This document shows, piece by piece, positions 57,351-64,000 of a DNA stretch of 64,000 bases. Each line of letters begins with the position of its first letter. The first letter of the stretch is position 1. The position numbers and the translations under genes were made by a program. The notes under the pieces were generated by a model. The model was not told where the DNA came from and did not search any database. It saw only the letters and a list, made by a program, of their open reading frames with translations. Origin of the DNA: Dyadobacter sp. 676 (GTDB taxonomy: Bacteria > Bacteroidota > Bacteroidia > Cytophagales > Spirosomataceae); NCBI RefSeq assembly GCF_040448675.1, contig NZ_CP159289.1, forward strand, positions 5,811,001 to 5,875,000, written 5' to 3'.

Positions 57351-58817
57351 ATGAAAAAGATCAATTATATAGCGATTGTCCTGGGATTATCCATACTGCT
57401 TCCGTCGTGCCAGGACCAACTCGATTTACAGCCTGTTTCCCAAACCGTGGTGGGCGAAAGCGGTAGCGGCACCGCCGGCTCGGCCATCAGGGACGTCGCG
57501 AGCGCCGAGGCCGCCCTGGCAGGGTGCTACGCGATTTTCAAGAACAGCTCCGCGGAATATTATGTGATGGATTACTTCATTCTGGGCGACGGGCAATCGG
57601 ATAACTCCTATGCGGGCGCCGACAATGCAGCCTGGTTTGAAGTGGATGAATTCAGGATGCTCTCGACCAATGCGGTTGCAGCCAGGGATTGGCAATATTT
57701 GTACAATCACGTGGCGAGCGCCAACTCTATTATCGCCAATGTACCCAAGGTAACCGACGCCTCGCTGCCGGCCGATCGTAAGGCGCAGATAGTCGGGGAA
57801 GCGAAATTTATCAGGGCAAGGGCCTATTTTGATCTGGTGAGGATCTATGGGGATGTGCCGTTGGTGGTGGACGAGTTGCCGACCATTACTTCCGAAAATG
57901 TGGACGAAATTTACGGCCAGCTTTATCCTGCCAGAAGTACGGCAGAGGAGGTATATGCCCAAATTGTTAAGGATCTGGACGAGGCTGCCACTACTGTGCC
58001 GAAATCGGGACCGAACAAAATGACGGTGACACCGGGAGCGGTGCATACGTTGCTGGCAAAGGTGTACGCAACTCGCAAGGACTGGGCGAAAGTGAAAGAG
58101 CATGCCGACAAGGTGATTGCATTGGGTTATACGCTGCTGCCCAATTTCGAGGATTTGTGGGATGGCAAGCACGAAAACAGCGCAGAAGCCATTTTTGAGC
58201 TGAATTTCGAAGACTGGTCGACCGGTGGAAACTGGGGTTCTTCCATGTTTTTCGGCACCGACTGGAAAAAATTCAATACCCCTTCCAATGACCTTGTAAA
58301 GGCTTATGACGACGAGAAGGACGTGGTACGCAAAGCATCGACGATTTATACGGCCAATGTGACAGGCAAATGGTCGGACAAATACTGGCCGTTGACAAAG
58401 TTCCCGTTTGCCTATAAAATGCGCAACACCGACGCCTCGCAAAATATCATCATGTACCGCCTGGCCGATGTACTGCTTCTAAAGGCGGAGGCATTGAACG
58501 AAACCGGCGATCTGGCAGGCGCCCGCGCGCTGGTTAACCAGGTGCGGACGCGCGCGAAGCTGCCGGCAACACAGGCGGCGGACCAGGCGACAATGCGCCT
58601 TGCGATCGAGAAGGAGCGCCGGCTGGAGCTCGCGTTCGAGGGGCAGCGCTGGTACGATCTGGTACGGACGGGCAGGGTGGTGCCGGTAATGGAGGCGGTG
58701 AAGGACGGCTCGGGCAACAGTTTGAACTACAAACTTACCGATACGAAACTCCTGTGGCCGATTCCGCAGGGCGAGATCGACAAGAATGCCAATCTGACCC
58801 AGAACAAGGGCTATTAG
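57351..58817 (+). CDS. SusD/RagB-family glycan-binding lipoprotein (second glycan locus)
   Basis: 488 residues with a lipobox (SILLPSCQDQLD, Cys near 20). SusD features include the TPR-like core (KAQIVGEAKFIRARAYFDLV, RIYGDVPLVVDEL), MTVTPGAVHTLLAKVYATR, IIMYRLADVLLLKAEALN with GARALVNQVR, and the terminal KERRLELAFEGQRWYDLVR plus LLWPIPQGEIDKN. It lies 12 bases after SusC, so the two are surely co-transcribed. It would bind the glycan processed by the GH30 enzyme next door. There is no sign of damage. Confidence 0.95.
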   Translation: MKKINYIAIVLGLSILLPSCQDQLDLQPVSQTVVGESGSGTAGSAIRDVASAEAALAGCYAIFKNSSAEYYVMDYFILGDGQSDNSYAGADNAAWFEVDEFRMLSTNAVAARDWQYLYNHVASANSIIANVPKVTDASLPADRKAQIVGEAKFIRARAYFDLVRIYGDVPLVVDELPTITSENVDEIYGQLYPARSTAEEVYAQIVKDLDEAATTVPKSGPNKMTVTPGAVHTLLAKVYATRKDWAKVKEHADKVIALGYTLLPNFEDLWDGKHENSAEAIFELNFEDWSTGGNWGSSMFFGTDWKKFNTPSNDLVKAYDDEKDVVRKASTIYTANVTGKWSDKYWPLTKFPFAYKMRNTDASQNIIMYRLADVLLLKAEALNETGDLAGARALVNQVRTRAKLPATQAADQATMRLAIEKERRLELAFEGQRWYDLVRTGRVVPVMEAVKDGSGNSLNYKLTDTKLLWPIPQGEIDKNANLTQNKGY

Positions 58818-58895
58818 GAATTAGCTGAGTCATGCCGGGCGACGGATGCTTTCGGGGCACCTGTTCCGGCATGGCTTTCTTTTTTTATCAAATCC

Positions 58896-60353
58896 ATGAA
58901 AGCAAATCTGATAGCGACGGCCGTGAGTCTGGCCGTTGCGCTGAACGGTTGTTCGGCCGGAACGCCGGCGACTGACAGTCCCGGCCCGGTTGATACCACT
59001 TCTTCCGGCAAAGTAGCCGTGTGGGTTACCAACGGCCAGCAAAGCAAATTACTAAAAAACGAAAACCCTGTCACGATCGGCAAGGTGGGCGCAGTCGCAC
59101 CATCGGCCCACCTGATCGGGATCGACTTTTCGACCAAACTGCAAGAAATGGATGGCTTTGGGGCCGCGCTTACGGGTTCTTCGGCCTACCTGATCAACCG
59201 GAAACTCAACGTATCGCAGCGTGAGGCCCTGCTTAAAGACCTTTTTGATCCGCAGACGGGAATCGGTATAAGCTACCTGCGCGTTACAATGGGCGCATCG
59301 GATTTCTCGCTGGAAGATTTCACCTATAACGATCTGCCCGCAGGGCAAACGGATCCCGGGTTAAAACAATTTTCCATTTCGAAAGATCAGGCGGACCTGT
59401 TGCCCGTTCTGAAATCCGTAGTCGTGTTGCAGCCGGCGATCAAAATTATGGCCACCCCGTGGTCGGCGCCCGCGTGGATGAAAACGAATGGCAAACTGGC
59501 CGGAGGGAGCCTTAAACCGGAGTGGTACGAGACTTATTCCAACTATTTTGTGAAATACCTCGATGCCTACCGAAAAGAAGGCATCGCTATCGACGCGATT
59601 TCGGTGCAGAACGAGCCTTTGCATGAGGCTGCGTACCCGTCGATGGGCATGGATTCGGTAGCGCAGTGCAATTTTATCAAAAACCACTTAGGGCCGCTTT
59701 TCCGGACGAAAGCGATCGGCACGAAGATCCTGTTGTACGACCACAACTGGGACAGGCCCGGTTATCCGCTGTCGATTTTGGGTGATCCGAAGGCCAACCA
59801 ATATGTCGCCGGTTCGGCGTTTCATGCGTATGGCGGGAACGTGTCGGCGATGAGTCAGGTCCATGACCGGTTTCCCGACAAAGGGTTGTATTTCACTGAA
59901 ATATCCGGCGGCCGCTGGGCCACCAATTTTGCCGACAACCTGAAATGGAATATGTCGAATATTTTCATCGGAACTGCCAACAACTGGTCGAAGAATGCGC
60001 TCTTGTGGAACCTGGCGCTGGATGAAAACGATGGCCCGAAAAATAAGGGCTGCGATAACTGCCGTGGCGTGGTGACTATCGCCTCCAACGGCAGCGTGAC
60101 GAAAAACGTGGAATATTATGCGATTGCCCATATGTCGAAATTCGTTCGCCCGGGCGCATTCCATGTGCAGTCGGACAGGCTGGGCGCGTCGACTGGCCTC
60201 GAACATGTGGCGTTCCTCAACACGGACGGTTCCAAAGTACTGGTAATACTAAACCAGAGCGCCGACAACAGAAAGTTCACCGTTTCATTCGGCGAAAATC
60301 AATTTAGCTACACGATCGACCCCAATGCGGTAGCGACACTTGTGTGGAAGTGA
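58896..60353 (+). CDS. GH30 glycoside hydrolase lipoprotein (candidate beta-1,6-glucanase)
   Basis: 485 residues. A lipobox-like start (VALNGCSAG, Cys near 19) indicates a membrane lipoprotein. The clan A barrel carries GH30 motifs: EMDGFGAALTGSSAYLI near residue 85, YLRVTMGASDFSLEDFTY, MATPWSAPAWMK, acid/base E240 in ISVQNEP and nucleophile E335 in YFTEISGG. A C-terminal beta domain ends VLVILNQSADNRKFTV. The sequence resembles GH30 glucosylceramidase/beta-1,6-glucanase types more than the xylanase subfamily, as in the Bacteroides enzyme that cuts beta-1,6-glucan; this is inference. It closes the SusCD operon (78 bases after SusD), so the locus probably uses a beta-glucan. Confidence 0.9.
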   Translation: MKANLIATAVSLAVALNGCSAGTPATDSPGPVDTTSSGKVAVWVTNGQQSKLLKNENPVTIGKVGAVAPSAHLIGIDFSTKLQEMDGFGAALTGSSAYLINRKLNVSQREALLKDLFDPQTGIGISYLRVTMGASDFSLEDFTYNDLPAGQTDPGLKQFSISKDQADLLPVLKSVVVLQPAIKIMATPWSAPAWMKTNGKLAGGSLKPEWYETYSNYFVKYLDAYRKEGIAIDAISVQNEPLHEAAYPSMGMDSVAQCNFIKNHLGPLFRTKAIGTKILLYDHNWDRPGYPLSILGDPKANQYVAGSAFHAYGGNVSAMSQVHDRFPDKGLYFTEISGGRWATNFADNLKWNMSNIFIGTANNWSKNALLWNLALDENDGPKNKGCDNCRGVVTIASNGSVTKNVEYYAIAHMSKFVRPGAFHVQSDRLGASTGLEHVAFLNTDGSKVLVILNQSADNRKFTVSFGENQFSYTIDPNAVATLVWK

Positions 60354-60441
60354 AACTGCGGCGCCCGATCGGTTCCACACAAGTGGGTAGGCCCGCTGGA
60401 AGGTGCTTTACAATAAAATCCTGTGGGGAAACCAGCACGTT

Positions 60442-60494
60442 CAGCCCGACGGCTATCGATCGGCCACGCTGGCCGATCGATAGCCGTCGGGCTG
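60442..60494. terminator. Perfect 24-bp hairpin after the GH30 gene
   Basis: The arms 60442-60465 and 60471-60494 are exactly complementary, separated by five bases (ACGCT). The stem is GC-rich and starts 89 bases after the GH30 stop. No T-run follows, so it is not a classical intrinsic terminator, but it would end or protect the operon mRNA. The length and perfection are unusual. Confidence 0.6.
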
Positions 60495-60537
60495 CCTCGC
60501 TTCTGGCACGATTCTTTAAAACGGCGCGCGACTAAAA

Positions 60538-60575
60538 ATCTGTTCATCAAATCTTTATCTGTTCATCAAATCTTT
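60538..60575 (+). repeat. Perfect 19-bp tandem duplication upstream of the DUF4142 gene
   Basis: Two identical 19-base units (ATCTGTTCATCAAATCTTT) occupy 60538-60556 and 60557-60575 and end five bases before the ATG at 60581. The AT-rich word may include promoter or leader elements. The duplication looks recent because there is no mismatch. Confidence 0.85.
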
Positions 60576-60580
60576 CTGTT

Positions 60581-61135
60581 ATGAAAAAAATGCGTTTGCT
60601 GCTTTTCGCAGCCATGTTGATAGCCGTTGCATGCGACGATGACGACGATCAGAACGATCCGGGCAACAGCCTGTCGAACGCCGACAAAATATTCGTGACC
60701 AATGCTGCCGATGGCGGGATGTTCGAAGTGAAGGCCGGGGAACTGGCCGTTGCAAAGGGCGATTCTACCTCCATGGGCTTTATGCACGGCGATTCGCTCA
60801 GTGTGAAGTCGTTCGGAAGAATGATGGTTACCGATCATTCGAAAGTGAACGAGGAGCTCAAAAATCTGGCTGAGCGAAAAGGCGCTTCGGTACCGGGTTC
60901 GCTCAGTGCCGCCAAACAACAGAAGCTGGATAGCCTGTCGGCGGCGAATGGAGCGGCATTCAATGCCATGTACGCGAAGATGATGGTTTCCTCGCACCAG
61001 GAAACGGTACAGCTCTTCCAGACGCAGGCGGCGAGCGGGAACGACGGCGAGTTGAAATCGTGGGCGGCCGACAAGATACCCGCTTTGCAGCACCATCTGG
61101 AAATGTCGCAAATGTTGCGGGATTCGATCCGATGA
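60581..61135 (+). CDS. DUF4142-family lipoprotein
   Basis: 184 residues with a lipoprotein signal (AMLIAVACDDDDD, Cys near 18) and a very acidic linker. The four-helix DUF4142 pattern follows: DKIFVTNAADGGMFEVKAG, then FGRMMVTDHSKVNEELKNLA, AFNAMYAKMMVSSHQETVQL and the terminal KIPALQHHLEMSQML. The conserved His residues are in TDHSKVN, SHQETV and LQHHL, which may bind metal as in related ferritin-like folds; this is not established. It stands alone after the hairpin of the GH30 operon. Confidence 0.88.
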   Translation: MKKMRLLLFAAMLIAVACDDDDDQNDPGNSLSNADKIFVTNAADGGMFEVKAGELAVAKGDSTSMGFMHGDSLSVKSFGRMMVTDHSKVNEELKNLAERKGASVPGSLSAAKQQKLDSLSAANGAAFNAMYAKMMVSSHQETVQLFQTQAASGNDGELKSWAADKIPALQHHLEMSQMLRDSIR

Positions 61136-61168
61136 GTGTTTGAGTCGCGCCTCAAAACCACCGCTGCC

Positions 61169-61207
61169 CGGTCAGCCGATGAACGTATAGCCGTCATCGG
61201 CCGACCG
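61169..61207. terminator. Hairpin between convergent DUF4142 and MBL/rhodanese genes
   Basis: Arms 61169-61182 and 61194-61207 pair over 14 bases with one mismatch around an 11-base loop. It lies between convergent genes and could serve both as a terminator, although no T-run is evident. Confidence 0.5.
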
Positions 61208-61233
61208 GACCGTGGGATTATCGACAGAAGTTA

Positions 61234-62676
61234 TTATTTCAAATACTCGGCCACGTCCGGACCCAGGTCGTAAACTTTCGCATCGGGCAGGCGCTTCCTG
61301 AGCAGGCTGCTGGCGGTTGCCGAACGATATCCCGAAGCACAGCTTACGAGAATGGGCTTGTCTGTGGGAATTTCAGACAACCGTTTTTCGAGGTCCTGAA
61401 GGGGGATATTGAGCGCATTTTCGAAAAGCGGTGTTTGCTGCGCTTCTCTGGTTGTCCGCACATCCACATACGTATACCGATTGGCTTTCGGGTCGAATCC
61501 GGCCCGGTCGAAGGCCGCGAATTGTTCGCCGTCTTTGGCGTCATATGTAAAAGCCCCTTTCACTTTCGATTCATATCCGATCAGGGCCGTCTTTTCGAGG
61601 GCGGTTTGCAGCGCTTGTTCATCCTGGGCAACGAGGTAAAACGTGGTGTCGGGATGAACGATGGTACCGAGCCAGGTCACAAACCCCGCGCCGTCGCCCT
61701 GGATATTTACAGCGTCGGGAATGTAGGAAGCCTTGAACAGATTCGCCGGCCGGGCGTCGATCACCGTGGCGTTCGCTTCCGGGCGATAGTTCCGGGCCAA
61801 TCGCCTCACTGCCGCCAGACCCGATTTCAACTCGGGCGCACCGGCCATGTTCAGTTCGACGTCATATTTGAAATAGGCCGGTATGAATGGCTGGTCGCTC
61901 AGCAGCAGTTTGACAAACTCCTCCTTAGGCCGCGTTTCGAATGCATAATTGCTTTGTTTTTCTTCGCCGATCGTCGAGCTAAGCGCCTTCCGAATGGACT
62001 TACCGCAAAGCGATCCCGCTCCGTGCGCCGGGTACACGACCACGTCATCGGCCAGTTTGGCAAATTTGTTGTGGACGGTATCATACATCATCTCGGCGAG
62101 CCGCTGGCGCTGGGCTTCCGTTTTTTTCGAAAATTCGCGCAGGTCGGGGCGGCCGACATCACCGATAAAAAGCGCGTCGCCGGAGAAAACCACTTTGTCC
62201 CGACCGTCTTCGGCGAGTACCACGGAAATATGGTCGGGTGCATGCCCGGGCGTGTACAACGACCGCAGCGTGACGTTGTCCGACAACTTGATGGCATTCC
62301 CGTCGTCGAAGGCCGTCTTGCGGTACTTTGCCTGTGTGAGACTGCTGGCGTATACCGGCACGTTCAGTTTCTTTTGCATTTCCTGGTGGGCGCTCACAAA
62401 GTCGGCGTGCGGGTGTGTTTCGATAATGCCGGTAATTTCGGCGTATTTCTTTCTGGCATAGTCATAGTAAACAGCCGGATTTCGCTGCGGATCGATGACG
62501 ATGACCCTGGCACCGGCCCTGACGGCGTAGGAAAAGTGCGCAAGCCCTTTCACCTCGAACTGCTCGATTTCGTATTGCGCCGACGAAAAGACGGTCCGGC
62601 CGAGTATTCTGTGAAAGGGCACCGCGGACGCGACGCCCAGACAAGCCAGATTTTTAACGAAGTTTCTTCTTTCCAT
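61234..62676 (-). CDS. Exported MBL-fold hydrolase fused to rhodanese domains
   Basis: 480 residues. The N terminus ERRNFVKNLACLGVASAV fits a twin-arginine signal (RRxFxK), so export of a folded metalloprotein is likely. The metallo-beta-lactamase domain (about 35-265) has ETHPHADFVSAH, LYTPGHAPDHISV, FSGDALFIGDVGRPDL and YPAHGAGSLCG. The usual HxHxDH reads HxHxDF, as in many MBL/rhodanese fusions. Two rhodanese domains follow: the first (TVIDARPANLF, FYLVAQDEQ) lacks the active Cys, and the second has it in LVSCASGYRSA. Relatives oxidize glutathione persulfide or handle sulfane sulfur; the exact reaction here is an inference. It is convergent with DUF4142 and divergent from the SemiSWEET gene. 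Confidence 0.9.
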   Translation of the reverse strand: MERRNFVKNLACLGVASAVPFHRILGRTVFSSAQYEIEQFEVKGLAHFSYAVRAGARVIVIDPQRNPAVYYDYARKKYAEITGIIETHPHADFVSAHQEMQKKLNVPVYASSLTQAKYRKTAFDDGNAIKLSDNVTLRSLYTPGHAPDHISVVLAEDGRDKVVFSGDALFIGDVGRPDLREFSKKTEAQRQRLAEMMYDTVHNKFAKLADDVVVYPAHGAGSLCGKSIRKALSSTIGEEKQSNYAFETRPKEEFVKLLLSDQPFIPAYFKYDVELNMAGAPELKSGLAAVRRLARNYRPEANATVIDARPANLFKASYIPDAVNIQGDGAGFVTWLGTIVHPDTTFYLVAQDEQALQTALEKTALIGYESKVKGAFTYDAKDGEQFAAFDRAGFDPKANRYTYVDVRTTREAQQTPLFENALNIPLQDLEKRLSEIPTDKPILVSCASGYRSATASSLLRKRLPDAKVYDLGPDVAEYLK

Positions 62677-62904
62677 AGATTCGATTGCAAGTTATGACCG
62701 ATTTCCGGCCGGGGTCCGAAAGGGAGAACATCGGGCGGCCCGGTTTGATACAAAGTTAACGAACACCCGCATTAAACCGCCCGGATTTTCGCCGGCAGCA
62801 CGACGGACGCGCGCCCGCACGAAGCAGTCGCTGAACAACGAAGCCGTGAAAATGACCGGGGAAGCTAGCGCAGGTATGGTTTTATTGAAAGGAGGCCGGA
62901 CCAG

Positions 62905-63231
62905 ATGATATCCATAAGGATATTCACGCAAATTTCTATAGAATCTAATCGAATCGATAACAAAGTGGACATAATCGAAGTCGTCGGCCTGGTTGCCGGC
63001 ATTTGCACGTCTTCCGCTGTGATACCGCAGCTGGTAACGACGATCCGGAAAAAGAAGGCCAGCGATGTTTCCATGGCGATGTTCATCGTATTGCTGACGG
63101 GCAACGCCTTGTGGGTGTTTTATGGCTTCAATAAAAGCGACATTCCCATTATCGCTACCAACCTTTTTACGATAGGCCTGAATGTGGCCATGCTGGTCTT
63201 GAAATTCAAATACAAGAAGGCGGGAAGTTAG
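62905..63231 (+). CDS. SemiSWEET-family sugar transporter
   Basis: 108 residues in the longest form; a GTG start at 62965 (VDIIEVVGLVAG) would give 88 residues, the normal SemiSWEET size and therefore perhaps the true start. Three membrane helices of the MtN3 fold are visible: VGLVAGICTSSAVIPQLVTT, MAMFIVLLTGNALWVFYGF and IIATNLFTIGLNVAMLVLK. The PQ motif at the first helix and the conserved Asn-Trp in TGNALWVFYG agree. These proteins dimerize and let sugars pass down the gradient. It stands alone but near the second glycan locus, so it might release or take up its sugars; that link is speculative. Confidence 0.85.
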   Translation: MISIRIFTQISIESNRIDNKVDIIEVVGLVAGICTSSAVIPQLVTTIRKKKASDVSMAMFIVLLTGNALWVFYGFNKSDIPIIATNLFTIGLNVAMLVLKFKYKKAGS

Positions 63232-63251
63232 CGTTAGCCGGGAATGCGGCG

Positions 63252-63908
63252 TCAATTCAGTGTTTTAATTTCCGCCGCTACCCCGTGGTAGCGATTATAC
63301 TCCCCGAGCGTGGCCAGATTTCCGTCCGGTAACCTGAGCTCCACTTTCCAGTTCATCGAATTCGCAAGCTGAAAAATCATGAGCTGTACCTGGTTTCCCG
63401 CAATCCGGGGAAGATCGCTCTGCATTGCTTTCTCATTCATGATTTGCTTGGCCTGGTTGAGGATAGAGGTGTAATCTTCGGTCTGAAACCTGTTCAACCA
63501 TCCTTGCTCGATATCATAGAACTTATAATCGGTGTCGATAGAAAGGATTTCGGGGGATGGGAAAAAATCGATTACGAGCCGCCGGTCCTGGTTGTCGTAA
63601 TGGAACTTCATTTTCGTGAAATCGTATCCCACCAGTACTTTCGCCTTCGCGATGATCAGCGCCTTTTTCTTATCGTTGATCATATGCCAGACTTTCCGGT
63701 CGTTTTCGTAGTTATAAATTTCCGTAAAATACCCTTCCGCCATTACAACTTTAAAGACCTTTTCGATGCGCTCCAGTAATACGGACGCTTCGTGACCGGA
63801 CACCGCTTTGGCCGAAGTCCGTTTATCGAAAAACGAGCGGACGGAGGCACCCGCGAATCCACCGACGGCGAGGCTGACGATCAAAAAAAGTAAAGTGGTT
63901 GAGTCCAT
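63252..63908 (-). CDS. DUF4230-domain membrane-anchored protein
   Basis: 218 residues. One N-terminal membrane helix (LLFLIVSLAVGGFAGASVR) anchors a soluble domain with the DUF4230 pattern: FKVVMAEGYFTEIYNYEND, KKALIIAKAKVLVGYDFTK, RLVIDFFPSPEILSIDTDY and EKAMQSDLPRIAGNQVQ. The domain is widespread in Bacteroidota and Firmicutes and has no assigned function. It is convergent with the SemiSWEET gene, 20 bases apart. The remaining bases to the window end hold no recognizable gene. Confidence 0.9.
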   Translation of the reverse strand: MDSTTLLFLIVSLAVGGFAGASVRSFFDKRTSAKAVSGHEASVLLERIEKVFKVVMAEGYFTEIYNYENDRKVWHMINDKKKALIIAKAKVLVGYDFTKMKFHYDNQDRRLVIDFFPSPEILSIDTDYKFYDIEQGWLNRFQTEDYTSILNQAKQIMNEKAMQSDLPRIAGNQVQLMIFQLANSMNWKVELRLPDGNLATLGEYNRYHGVAAEIKTLN

Positions 63909-64000
63909 TGGCTGTGTGTTTTATTTCTGGTTAAATTCAGACAAAAAAGCCGTAACGCCAAATAGTTGCGGCAAATGATCGCCGGACGAATGCGTTTGGC

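Overview
The window looks like a chromosome segment of a Bacteroidota bacterium, most likely a Cytophagales member of the Dyadobacter type (the genus is a guess). The evidence is two SusC/SusD nutrient-uptake pairs, three very large secreted proteins with C-terminal type IX secretion (T9SS) sorting domains, a hybrid two-component polysaccharide sensor, promoter-like TAnnTTTG boxes, starts without Shine-Dalgarno sequences, and G+C that looks to be in the mid-50s percent. No rRNA, tRNA, CRISPR array or complete insertion sequence was seen.

Layout. 1-2.3 kb: end of a LytS-type kinase, its LytTR regulator and an S41-like peptidase. 2.3-7.4 kb: an atypical NarL-type regulator, a 1171-residue T9SS protein and a small secreted protein. 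7.8-11.7 kb: small accessory genes (Rnk/GreA-like protein, a broken DUF932-like plasmid-type gene, an AraC/GyrI-like regulator, a membrane protein). 12.4-18.9 kb: a 1408-residue repeat-rich T9SS protein, a receiver without its phosphorylatable Asp, a CheY-like protein, a DUF6766 membrane protein and a kinase remnant. 19.2-33.1 kb: a giant T9SS protein of about 3056 residues, another NarL-type regulator, and a convergent regulator/propeller-kinase pair. 33.4-38.1 kb: two NmrA-type reductases with HxlR and AraC regulators, an OBAP-like lipoprotein and an AhpD-like protein.

38.3-49.8 kb is a minus-strand fructan utilization operon: sugar porter, fructokinase, SusC, SusD, GH32 fructanase and a hybrid sensor with a periplasmic sugar-binding domain. 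The proposed flow is outer-membrane capture by SusCD, cleavage by GH32, uptake of fructose, phosphorylation, and feedback by the hybrid sensor. 50.1-51.8 kb is a TPR lipoprotein. 52.1-60.4 kb is a second, plus-strand glycan locus: a 7TM membrane receptor fused to a transposase-type zinc-ribbon DNA-binding domain, then SusC, SusD and a GH30 glycosidase. This receptor is the most unusual candidate in the window. The rest holds a DUF4142 lipoprotein, an exported MBL/rhodanese protein, a SemiSWEET transporter and a DUF4230 protein.

A recurring oddity is single-base frameshifts. Seven breaks in six genes are each repaired by removing exactly one base, and four of the seven lie in G/C homopolymers of 6-7. 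An eighth break, in the AraC/GyrI-like gene, needs a different correction. They may be assembly errors, decay or phase-variable tracts. The two giant-gene breaks and the one in the NarL-type regulator deserve a check of raw reads.
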